A stretch of 6,028 bases of DNA, taken from JAAYFT01 sp036562765. Its GTDB lineage: Bacteria > Bacillota > Clostridia > Tissierellales > Tissierellaceae. The position numbers and the translations under genes were made by a program. Positions 1 to 5,803 of the stretch are shown here, piece after piece; position 1 is the stretch's first letter; each line of letters starts with the position of its first letter. The notes beneath the pieces are model-generated. The model was not told where the DNA came from, did not search any database, and was given only the letters and a program-made list of their open reading frames with translations. The DNA is taken from positions 1-6,028 of the forward strand of contig DATCJO010000005.1 of the NCBI GenBank assembly GCA_036562765.1. The letters run 5' to 3'.

Positions 1-558
1 TGGGTCTAAATATAAGTCAACAATCTCCGAATGTTCTCCTGCAAAAGCCGCCGACAGCTGATAACCTTTTTTACCTGCTTTATTAGAAAAATAACCCTTG
101 CTAGCAAACTCATAGGTCTTCCCGCTGGCCAACAAACCAGACTGATCAATATCTATTACCACTGGCTCAGAAGAATGTACGGAATGGCTGTGCTCCGTAA
201 ACAGCTGGTTATGAATATTCCTAAGCTGGGTTACACTTTCTTCGTCAGTGCGAGTCAACAATCTGTTTATCTGCGATTGGTCAGGAAATCGCTCCATAGA
301 AAGCATATTAGCAGCTAGGCTTTCGGGTCCTAATATTTCATTGATATCCTTGGTATATTCACATCCCATAATAATAGAAGCTATAAGGGTAAACAATTTC
401 TGAGTAACGGTATAGCGAACCTCCTTCATGTTGAGTTTAAAAGTTTCAAAAGGTTTGAAAAAGCCAATATTGAGAGCAAATTGTAGTACTGAAGCCAACC
501 AAACCAAAATAGTCTCATTGGTATTGCAATCAGTAGCTGAAAATGTTATTCTATCCAT
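1..558 (-). CDS. DDE transposase, IS4 superclass (IS1380-like), N-terminal part, cut by window edge
   Basis: An open frame of 186 codons runs from ATG at 558 to base 1 without a stop, so the C-terminal part lies outside the window. The product is the N-terminal and early catalytic part of a cut-and-paste transposase. Residues around 85-110 read FPDQSQINRLLTR, the type of 'F/LPSQ..I.R' segment that precedes the catalytic domain in IS1380 and related families. About residue 145 onward, VVIDIDQSGL followed by GKTYEFASKGYFSNKAGKKG looks like the first catalytic Asp strand of an RNase H-like fold. The start is supported by AAAGGTGG nine bases upstream. That ribosome binding site lies inside an inverted repeat (separate entry). 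The gene points the same way as aspS, about 290 bases downstream of it. I infer superclass from the motifs; exact family is not settled, and whether the element is intact cannot be seen. Confidence 0.75.
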   Translation of the reverse strand, partial: MDRITFSATDCNTNETILVWLASVLQFALNIGFFKPFETFKLNMKEVRYTVTQKLFTLIASIIMGCEYTKDINEILGPESLAANMLSMERFPDQSQINRLLTRTDEESVTQLRNIHNQLFTEHSHSVHSSEPVVIDIDQSGLLASGKTYEFASKGYFSNKAGKKGYQLSAAFAGEHSEIVDLYLDP

Positions 559-627
559 AGGGTAATACCACCTTTCCTTTCTTTTTTTGTGATAAGTAAC
601 TATTTCGACAAAGGTGGCTATTACCCT
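559..627 (-). promoter_or_regulatory. Inverted repeat covering the transposase ribosome binding site
   Basis: On the minus strand the arm at 627-610 (AGGGTAATAGCCACCTTT) pairs with the arm at 575-559 (AAAGGTGGTATTACCCT). This gives 17 base pairs with one bulged G and a 34-base loop. The 3' arm contains the AAAGGTGG ribosome binding site and stops one base before the ATG at 558. RNA entering from upstream, for example read-through from aspS, would form the hairpin and hide the start signal. RNA starting inside the loop would not. This matches the known protection of IS10, IS50 and IS200 transposases from outside transcription; its operation here is inferred. Between 628 and 769 the DNA is very AT-rich, and I see no gene or sure element end there. 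Confidence 0.6.
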
Positions 628-769
628 TTATGTAATTATTGGCATATCAATTATTGGAATTTTTATACATTTACGTTACTTTTGTTTGCACAAAATTTTC
701 GTAGATAAATATCACCCATTTTTTCAATTATAATTAACAAATGTTATTGTATAATGTGATAAAATTTAT

Positions 770-797
770 AGGTGGGCATTCAGAAAAATACCCACCT
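770..797 (-). terminator. Weak terminator-like hairpin after aspS
   Basis: AGGTGGG (770-776) and CCCACCT (791-797) form a perfect 7-bp stem with a 14-base loop, starting 50 bases beyond the aspS stop codon. Read on the minus strand the stem is followed by ATAAATTTTATC, which is U-rich but interrupted, so termination would be moderate at best. On the plus strand no T-run follows, and there is no plus-strand gene to end. It is the only plausible end signal for aspS before the downstream transposase. Confidence 0.45.
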
Positions 798-846
798 CAA
801 CTATTGACAAACAGCCTTTATTATTTCTTAACTAGTAAACCGTTTA

Positions 847-2622
847 TTAATCCATTTTTATATGAAGCTCTTTTAGCTGCTTTTCAGAAACTTGCGACGG
901 TGCATCTGACATCAGGCATACAGCGTTTTGCGTCTTTGGAAATGCAATCACATCCCTTATAGTGTCGCTTCCTGTCATTATCATTGCAAGCCTATCAAGC
1001 CCGTATGCTATTCCTCCGTGAGGAGGAGCACCGTATTTAAAGGCTTCTATTAAAAATCCAAATTCCTTCCAAGCCTCTTCTTCGCTGAATCCCAGTACTT
1101 TAAACATCCTCATCTGTAATTCAGTATCGGATATTCTGATACCGCCTCCACCAATTTCTATGCCATTTAAAATTATGTCATATAATTTTGCCTTCACCTT
1201 TAAAGGCTCTTTTTCTAAAAAGTCTATATCTTCATCTTTAGGTGATGTAAATGGATGGTGCTTTGCAACATACCTTTTTTCCTCTTTGTCATACTCTAAA
1301 AGCGGAAAATCGACAACCCATACAAACTCGTATCTACTCTCATCAATAAGATTAAATCTTTTTGCCATTTCAACTCTCAAATGCCCCAGTGTGTCAAAGA
1401 CCACTTCATCTTTATCCGCAACTATCAAGAGTAAATCTCCTACTTCTGCCTCAAGCCTTTCCAAAACTTTATTCAATTCTCCTTCAGTCAAAAATTTGGT
1501 GGCAGGAGACTTTACTTCTCCTTCCAAAACCTGCATCCACAAAAGCCCTTTTGCTCCAAAGTTTTTAGCAAATTCCACAAGCTCAGCCAGCTGCTTTCTT
1601 GTCATTGAAGCAGTTCCTTTTACATTTATACCTCTTATTGAACCGCCATTTTTCAAAGCATTCTTAAATACATTGAATTCTGATTCTCTCAGTATGTCTG
1701 ACAAATCTTTAAGCTCCATTTCAAACCTCAAGTCAGGTTTGTCTGTTCCAAACCTCTCCATTGCTTCCTGGTAAGTCAGCCTTTTAAAGGGAATATCAAG
1801 ATCTACGTCTAAGACTTTTTTGAATACGTGCTTTATCATTCTCTCATTTATATCAAGGACATCTTCCACCTCTACGAAGGACATTTCAATATCTATCTGT
1901 GTAAATTCCGGCTGCCTGTCAGCTCTCAAGTCTTCATCTCTCAGACACCTTGCAATTTGATAATACTTGTCAAATCCTGCAATCATCAAGAGCTGCTTGA
2001 ATATCTGCGGAGACTGAGGCAAGGCATAAAACTTGCCAGGATAAATTCTACTAGGCACAAGGTAGTCTCTTGCACCTCCCGGAGTGCTTTTTATAAGCAT
2101 GGGAGTTTCTATCTCAATAAAGCCATTATCATTGAGAAACTCCCTCACTGCTTGCGTAAGCTTAAAGCGAGTGATTAAATTCCTCTGCATTGAAGGTCTT
2201 CTTAAATCCAAGTATCTATACTTGAGCCTTACAGCTTCTGATACATTGCTCCTATCCTCTATTGGAAAAGGAGGTGTTTCAGATTTACTCAAAATCTTTA
2301 AATTTTTGGCGTAAATTTCTATTTCTCCTGTGGGTATTTGGGGATTTACATTCTCAGGAAGCCTTTTTACTACTTCCCCTTCCACTGCTAACACATACTC
2401 ACTTCTCACACTTTGCACTTTTTCAAAAGCTTCTTTAGAAACCTGCCCACTGAATACTATCTGCACAATTCCTGTCCTGTCCCTCAAATCTATGAAAACT
2501 AATCCTCCGTGGTCTCTCCTGCTGTTAACCCATCCCATCACTACGGCAGACTTTCCCACATCATCAACAGTGAGTTCTCCGCACATGTGGGTTCTTTTAA
2601 ATCCTCCCAACTGGTACCTCAT
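847..2622 (-). CDS. aspS: Aspartyl-tRNA synthetase, bacterial type
   Basis: Cytoplasmic class II enzyme that charges tRNA(Asp) with aspartate using ATP. The 591-residue product has the full bacterial length and order: an OB-fold anticodon-binding domain (about 10-110, with WVNSRRDHGGLVFIDLRDR); class II motif 1 (about 163-180, FIEIETPML); the QSPQ active-site segment (203-206); motif 2 (about 225-246, RCLRDEDLRADRQPEF); the bacterial GAD insertion (about 290-420); and motif 3 (about 537-548, GIAYGLDRLAMI). The C-terminal AFPKTQNA and DAPSQVSEKQLKELHI segments are typical. No frameshift or missing catalytic residue is seen. The ATG at 2622 is preferred over the TTG just before it because AGGAGG sits seven bases upstream. 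His38 in the RRDHGG loop suggests a non-discriminating enzyme (see findings). hisS, often next to aspS in clostridia, is not here; insertion-sequence remains lie on both sides. Confidence 0.97.
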   Translation of the reverse strand: MRYQLGGFKRTHMCGELTVDDVGKSAVVMGWVNSRRDHGGLVFIDLRDRTGIVQIVFSGQVSKEAFEKVQSVRSEYVLAVEGEVVKRLPENVNPQIPTGEIEIYAKNLKILSKSETPPFPIEDRSNVSEAVRLKYRYLDLRRPSMQRNLITRFKLTQAVREFLNDNGFIEIETPMLIKSTPGGARDYLVPSRIYPGKFYALPQSPQIFKQLLMIAGFDKYYQIARCLRDEDLRADRQPEFTQIDIEMSFVEVEDVLDINERMIKHVFKKVLDVDLDIPFKRLTYQEAMERFGTDKPDLRFEMELKDLSDILRESEFNVFKNALKNGGSIRGINVKGTASMTRKQLAELVEFAKNFGAKGLLWMQVLEGEVKSPATKFLTEGELNKVLERLEAEVGDLLLIVADKDEVVFDTLGHLRVEMAKRFNLIDESRYEFVWVVDFPLLEYDKEEKRYVAKHHPFTSPKDEDIDFLEKEPLKVKAKLYDIILNGIEIGGGGIRISDTELQMRMFKVLGFSEEEAWKEFGFLIEAFKYGAPPHGGIAYGLDRLAMIMTGSDTIRDVIAFPKTQNAVCLMSDAPSQVSEKQLKELHIKMD

Positions 2623-2629
2623 CAAAATC

Positions 2630-2635
2630 CCTCCT
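2630..2635 (-). promoter_or_regulatory. Ribosome binding site of aspS, decides the start
   Basis: The minus strand reads AGGAGGGATTTTGATG. AGGAGG is seven bases from the ATG at 2622 but only four from the TTG at 2625, so translation should begin at the ATG, giving MRYQLGGFKR. Many bacterial AspRS proteins also begin a few residues before an RTH.CGEL segment, which this start gives. Confidence 0.8.
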
Positions 2636-2652
2636 CTTCATTTTTTAAGTAC

Positions 2653-2673
2653 GCTCTCGAAAAGTCCGAGAGC
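2653..2673. other. GC-rich stem-loop in the aspS leader
   Basis: GCTCTCG (2653-2659) and CGAGAGC (2667-2673) form a perfect 7-bp stem with a 7-base loop. It lies 17 bases upstream of the aspS ribosome binding site. On the plus strand it is followed by TTTATTTAT and has the shape of a terminator, but the DNA before it on that strand is antisense to aspS. On the minus strand it is followed by GTACTTAAAAAATG and cannot be a normal terminator. It may be a leader stem of the aspS mRNA or a terminator for antisense transcription. No T-box motif is visible. I see no convincing -35/-10 pair for aspS between here and 2780. Confidence 0.4.
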
Positions 2674-2780
2674 TTTATTTATATGTGTTTCAGGGCTCAG
2701 CCTTTAAGCTTCACCCCTACTTTGTAAACAACTTTCATATCTTAATTTCCATTTATTACAACTTTACTTTCTTAGCTCTT

Positions 2781-2828
2781 ACCCCCAAAATAGTTTTATG
2801 TTCTCTAATTCTATTTCGTTTTGGGGGT
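2781..2828 (+). promoter_or_regulatory. Inverted repeat covering the ribosome binding site of the second transposase relic
   Basis: ACCCCCAAAA (2781-2790) and TTTTGGGGGT (2819-2828) are perfect 10-bp inverted copies around a 28-base loop. The 3' arm holds the only ribosome-binding-like sequence, GGGGG, six bases before the ATG at 2834. The layout is the same as in front of the first transposase although the sequences are unrelated. It probably marks the left end region of this element and could hide the start codon signal in outside transcripts; that function is inferred. Confidence 0.5.
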
Positions 2829-2833
2829 TTTAC

Positions 2834-3313
2834 ATGCTAAGAAACTGGCAATCTCATTCTGATTATCAACAGCATCTTATACAACGTCTATCTGCCTATG
2901 ATCAAAAAGAAAAAAGCAAGCTCCTTGAGTTCGATAAAGCTATCTCTAAGCTCTATCTCCTCAACCTGGATAACCTGCCAAGGAATTAAATATCGCTGCT
3001 GGTTTGCCTGCCACGGTCAAAAACCACCCACAAGACTGTATATGTGTTCCAATAGCCCCTACGGTAAAGTTGTCTATATAAAACCCGACTATGACCCCAG
3101 AATGTTTACTCCTGTTCCACTCATACCAAGGCTTTTAAGGATAAATTCAAAACTAGAACATCAGTGGAACGAACTCATAAAAGATTATTTATCGATTACT
3201 CTATTGAGAGTGCACGTTCCAGAAGCAACATGATGAGGTTTGCCATGGCTACCTTCGCAGTAGTTAATATACACTTTGATGCATGGATTAAACATACAAA
3301 TTTAGTTTTGTAG
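2834..3313 (+). pseudogene. Internally deleted, frameshifted DDE transposase relic
   Basis: Three pieces in different frames fit one transposase. Piece 1 (2834-2989) is an N-terminus beginning MLRNWQSHSDYQQHL and ending LYLLNLDNLP, typical of the start of a full-length gene. Piece 2 (from about 2982) has SNSPYGKVVYIKPDYDP followed by RMFTPVP, a C-terminal region signature. At about 3120 one base appears lost (after CCT GTT CCA). Piece 3 then reads AFKDKFKTRTSVERTHKR and continues through NIHFDAWIKH to TAG at 3311-3313. The Glu in RTSVERTHKR is probably the third catalytic residue of the DDE triad. The whole central catalytic domain between pieces 1 and 2 is missing, so the product is dead. 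The family is not the same as that of the transposase at the left edge; I do not assign a name. Confidence 0.8.
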
Positions 3314-3357
3314 ATACCTTTATCAAAGCGGCGTAAATAGTTTGGTTCAAGGTTTTT

Positions 3358-3377
3358 TATAGTTTTTGTATAGTTTT
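3358..3377 (+). repeat. Short direct repeat, 11-base period
   Basis: TATAGTTTT occurs at 3358-3366 and again at 3369-3377, and TTAG follows shortly after. It lies about 45 bases beyond the stop of the broken transposase, in very AT-rich DNA (3314-3429) that shows no gene. It may be part of the right end of that element, but no inverted copy of the left end (ACCCCCAAAA) was found here, so the element boundary stays open. Confidence 0.3.
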
Positions 3378-3429
3378 AGTTAGAAGCTTTCAAATTGTAT
3401 TTTTAAGGCTTAAGTTATTATACCCTTTA

Positions 3430-3858
3430 TTAGGTTATCCAGTTAATACCATATGCATTTTTCAAGGTACGTTTGTTCTCTTCCCTAATAATACCTGAAA
3501 TTTTGTTAATATAACCCATTTTTATAAGTTCCATCACTATTTCCAGCTTCTTTTCGAGAGTGTTCAATAAGTTGTTCATTATCTTCGAATAGCTGCATAT
3601 ATCAAAGAATTATATCATTATGCAGCTATTAAAAGCTCCTTCCGCTTTTTCTATAAAATATAAAAGAACAGTATCCCATACCTTATCTCTACAGCACCAC
3701 TTCAAAGCCTTACTCACAGTGAAAAGCTTACAGGGCCGCGATTGGTCTCCAACTATTTTGTTTTTATCCTTATAGCACACTCTATCAGGCTTCCCTTGGC
3801 CCCTCGCTCTTACATTCTTTTGTACTACCGGGTATGATATAGGTACAACTTTGCTCGT
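3430..3858 (-). pseudogene. Unidentified reading frame with one in-frame stop and no start codon
   Basis: From 3858 to 3613 an 82-codon frame is open, bounded upstream by TAG at 3861-3859; no ATG lies near its beginning. It ends at TAA (3612-3610). The same frame then continues to TAA at 3432-3430, so only one stop breaks about 142 codons. The second part could start at ATG 3579 and give 49 residues (MNNLLNTLEKKLEIVMELI onward), predicted mostly helical, but it has no clear ribosome binding site. The first part contains ALKWCCRDKVWDTVLLYFIE. I do not recognise either part. It does not match the expected C-terminus of an IS110 transposase, which would fall here if the neighbouring relic were complete. 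It may be a decayed gene or a chance open frame. Confidence 0.25.
3588..3630. repeat. Perfect 12-bp inverted repeat
   Basis: AATAGCTGCATA (3588-3599) and TATGCAGCTATT (3619-3630) are exact inverted copies around a 19-base loop. No T-run follows on either strand, so it is not a standard terminator. The single stop of the unidentified minus-strand frame lies in the loop, and the possible ATG at 3579 follows the repeat by nine bases. It could be an element end, a protein-binding site or an RNA hairpin. Confidence 0.5.
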
Positions 3859-3952
3859 CTAGGGGGTCTACGCCCCAATGGATGTGATAGCTGCCTTCTC
3901 CAATAATCTCCCTCATTTTATCCGTTATACAACTTGCAACTGCTTTTCTCTA

Positions 3953-4411
3953 AAGCTCCCTAACACTTACCCCTATCGAATTTACAGCAGCTTTAAATAG
4001 CTTCTCCACCATCCTCAGCCCAACAGCTTCCTCTGAATTTCTTTAATATGCCCATTATTCTTAGTTCCCGTACATCTTTCAGACATGGATAATAATACAG
4101 CATAATGGCTTGCTACCTTACCATGCCAGATTCTTAAATACCTCTATGAACTCAGGAAAGTATTCGTTCAGAATTGAAATTAATGTATTCTTCACACTGT
4201 GAAGCTTAGCTCTTATTTGACCTCTTGTAAAGTACTTAAAAAAACCATAATTCTGTATAAATTTTTTCAGACAAGTACATATATCTAAAGCGTCCATCTT
4301 TTAGAAGCTTGGCAATAATCATTACCATCTTTCGTATTATTCTTGATCTATGTATTATCATTCAGCTACCTACTTAAGTCGTTTTACATAATAAGGATTA
4401 ACCAATACAGT
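3953..4411 (-). pseudogene. IS110-family transposase relic
   Basis: Several frames, read on the minus strand, together spell the N-terminal half of an IS110-type DEDD transposase. TVLVNPYYVKRLK (4411-4373) matches the 'VLVNPYHVKK' segment. It is followed, after frameshifts and stops, by VMIIAKLLKDGRFRYMYL (from 4325), the 'D..VIA.L...GRF' segment. A 1-base slip in a T7 run (about 4239-4245) then joins the frame carrying GQIRAKLHSVKNTLISIL and YFPEFIEVF (4222-4121), the helical linker. Further on, KAAVNSIGVSVREL (3994-3953) matches the 'A..SIG' segment. The N-terminal GIDVSK-like strand with the first catalytic Asp is missing, and no C-terminal PGIG or KRG segment can be seen. At least three frameshifts and many stops are present, so the gene is long dead. 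Homology may continue to about 3870. Confidence 0.75.
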
Positions 4412-4748
4412 TTACCATTCGTGGCTTGCTGTATCTTCTAAATAACGCATCTACCCCTAACACATATGCTCACCAATCACAAAAAATGATTTTTCCATAA
4501 ATACTTAAAGTTTATACCTTTTTAGTTCTTAATTAAAACTGTAAAAGCAACGTTGCATTAATTCCTTGACATAAATTTAATATGTTTAATAAAAAACATT
4601 TCCCTTTCTTATTTCCTAAAAACATCTTCAGTTCTAATCTTGTCAGCTTGATCTCCTCTGGTGGAATTTTCTTATACTCTCTACAATTTATACGGAATTT
4701 GATACCATAAAATCCATTTTGTGCTTATTATAAAAAATAATCAGATAC
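4412..4748. other. Region without a recognised gene between the IS110 relic and the AraC-family gene
   Basis: AT-rich DNA with no start-to-stop gene. On the minus strand a 63-codon frame (4724-4536, stop at 4535-4533) is open but startless. Its first 40 residues (GFYGIKFRINCREY, then KKIPPEEIKLTRLELK) look protein-like, the rest less so. It may be a fragment of another element or gene; I do not recognise it. The 4412-4530 part would have held the missing N-terminus of the IS110 transposase, but only scattered weak matches are visible (LEDTASHEW where 'LE.TGHYW' is expected). Confidence 0.3.
4547..4556. promoter_or_regulatory. GCAACGTTGC palindrome next to a TTGACA box
   Basis: A perfect 10-bp palindrome, GCAACGTTGC, lies ten bases before a consensus TTGACA (4566-4571) on the plus strand. 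Its central CG and form resemble LacI/GalR-type operators. However, no good -10 sequence stands 16-18 bases after the TTGACA, and the next plus-strand gene starts 250 bases later. This may be a relic operator or chance. Confidence 0.2.
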
Positions 4749-4777
4749 TTTACTTTAATAAAATTGCTGTATATAAT
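4749..4777 (+). promoter_or_regulatory. Probable sigma-A promoter of the AraC-family gene
   Basis: TTTACT (4749-4754), a 17-base spacer and a perfect TATAAT (4772-4777) point toward the regulator gene, whose ATG is 45 bases after the -10. The imperfect repeats GCTGTATA (4766-4773) and GCAGTATA (4783-4790) overlap and follow the -10 in the same orientation. They could be half-sites for self-regulation, as AraC-family proteins often bind direct repeats; that is a guess. Confidence 0.55.
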
Positions 4778-4822
4778 AAATAGCAGTATAAAAATATTGC
4801 TTTTAAAGGGAGGTTCAGTCTC

Positions 4823-5680
4823 ATGAAAATAAGGTTAGAACCTTTGCAACCAAATGAAAGATTTCGAGTAGAGTATGCTTTAATACCTAATAAACCTAAT
4901 ATGCCTTCCAGTCATTACCATGACTGCTATGAAATTTATTATTTCCTAGGAAATAAAGCAATTTATTTTATTGAAAATAAATCTTTCGAGGTTAATACTC
5001 ATGATGTAATATTTATCGACAAATTTACATATCATAAAACGTGGTATCAAAATAATGATACAGTTGAGAGATTTCTTATATATATTAGTGATAAAACTCT
5101 GAAAATGATAGAGGATCAAAATATCTTAAACAAGATTCTTCAGTTGTTCCAAAAGAGAAAACTTTTATTCCCCGCGACTTTCAACAAACTTATGTTGAAA
5201 GAACTTAGTGAAAAAATATATCCTCTCTGTAAGCAAAATACTGATATCATATCTAAATTAAGAGCTGAATTTGCCCTTTTAGAACTTCTACTTTTAATGG
5301 CTGAATTGGTTGAAAAAGGGGCTGCTGTAGAAAGCAACATACATTTTAATACAAAAGAACACAAAATAGCTCAAGTTATTGACTATATTAATAATAACTA
5401 TAATAGTGAAATTACTTTAGATATGCTCTCCAAGCGTTTCTTCTTAAACAAATATTATTTATGCCATGTATTTAAGGAAATTGTAGGTACTAGCATTATA
5501 GACTACGTCATTGAAAAAAGATTAGTAGAAGCAGAAAAACTCCTTCGCTATTCTGATTATAATGTTACACAGATTTCCCAGCTAGTTGGATTTAATAATG
5601 TTAGCTACTTTATTACACTTTTTAAAAGAAAATATAATTGCACTCCTAGTGTATTTCAGGAAAAAATAGGAAAGAAATAA
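4823..5680 (+). CDS. AraC-family transcriptional regulator with N-terminal cupin domain
   Basis: A complete 285-residue cytoplasmic DNA-binding regulator. Residues about 15-90 form the AraC-type cupin sensor (HYHDCYEIYYFLGNKAIYFI, then DVIFIDKFTYHKTWY), with His31, His33 and His71 at positions where this fold usually has conserved His. A helical linker spans about 95-170. The C-terminal domain has both helix-turn-helix units of the family: about 196-217 (ITLDMLSKRFFLNKYYLCHVFK) and about 247-270 (NVTQISQLVGFNNVSYFITLFK), ending in the usual KYNCTPSVFQE signature. AAAGGGAGG nine bases before the ATG supports the start. Such proteins usually sense a sugar or other small molecule and act on an adjacent operon. 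Here no transporter or enzyme gene is adjacent: IS110 debris lies upstream and an IS21 element starts 30 bases after the stop, so the target and ligand are unknown. Confidence 0.93.
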   Translation: MKIRLEPLQPNERFRVEYALIPNKPNMPSSHYHDCYEIYYFLGNKAIYFIENKSFEVNTHDVIFIDKFTYHKTWYQNNDTVERFLIYISDKTLKMIEDQNILNKILQLFQKRKLLFPATFNKLMLKELSEKIYPLCKQNTDIISKLRAEFALLELLLLMAELVEKGAAVESNIHFNTKEHKIAQVIDYINNNYNSEITLDMLSKRFFLNKYYLCHVFKEIVGTSIIDYVIEKRLVEAEKLLRYSDYNVTQISQLVGFNNVSYFITLFKRKYNCTPSVFQEKIGKK

Positions 5681-5715
5681 AATTGATAAAACTTAAAGTA
5701 TCACTGCCGGTGTAT

Positions 5716-5749
5716 AATTGACCCAGGAGCAACAAAAGGAATTGACCCA
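5716..5749 (+). repeat. Terminal direct repeats of the IS21-type end
   Basis: Two exact copies of AATTGACCCA at 5716-5725 and 5740-5749, starting 24 bases apart. The position just inside the TG terminus and ahead of istA fits the multiple transposase binding sites known at IS21-family ends. Confidence 0.65.
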
Positions 5750-5803
5750 CCCCCTGGCGAATTATCTCTCTGATTAATTCTGTCAAGAATCGGAGGGAAA
5801 TAA

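Noticed and set aside
31..318. Plus-strand open frame of 95 codons at the left edge
   Set aside because: It is antisense to the transposase, whose motifs and ribosome binding site support the minus strand.
804..832. TTGACA at 804-809 as a plus-strand promoter
   Set aside because: No -10 at the right distance, and it would only transcribe antisense to aspS.
1160..1774. Long plus-strand open frame (204 codons) across aspS
   Set aside because: It is fully antisense to the conserved aspS coding sequence, Ser/Leu/Phe-rich as expected from mirrored codons, and has no ribosome binding site.
2697..2738. 13-codon minus-strand frame (MKVVYKVGVKLKG) ahead of aspS as a leader peptide or hisS end
   Set aside because: It has no Asp codons and no clear ribosome binding site. 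An in-frame stop two codons upstream of its ATG excludes a hisS tail.
2636..2790. T-box riboswitch in the aspS leader
   Set aside because: The leader is short, and the conserved GGTGGNACCGCG-type T-box sequence is not present.
4412..4530. Bridge-RNA region of the IS110 element
   Set aside because: The element is heavily decayed with the N-terminus missing, so no non-coding end with a recognisable fold can be defined.
3314..4748. CRISPR array or defence cluster in the gene-poor middle
   Set aside because: No regularly spaced repeats and no cas-like or defence-like open frames; recognisable parts are transposase debris.
5140..5364. Minus-strand open frame of 74 codons in the AraC-family gene
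   Set aside because: Shadow of the regulator; no motif and no start signal.
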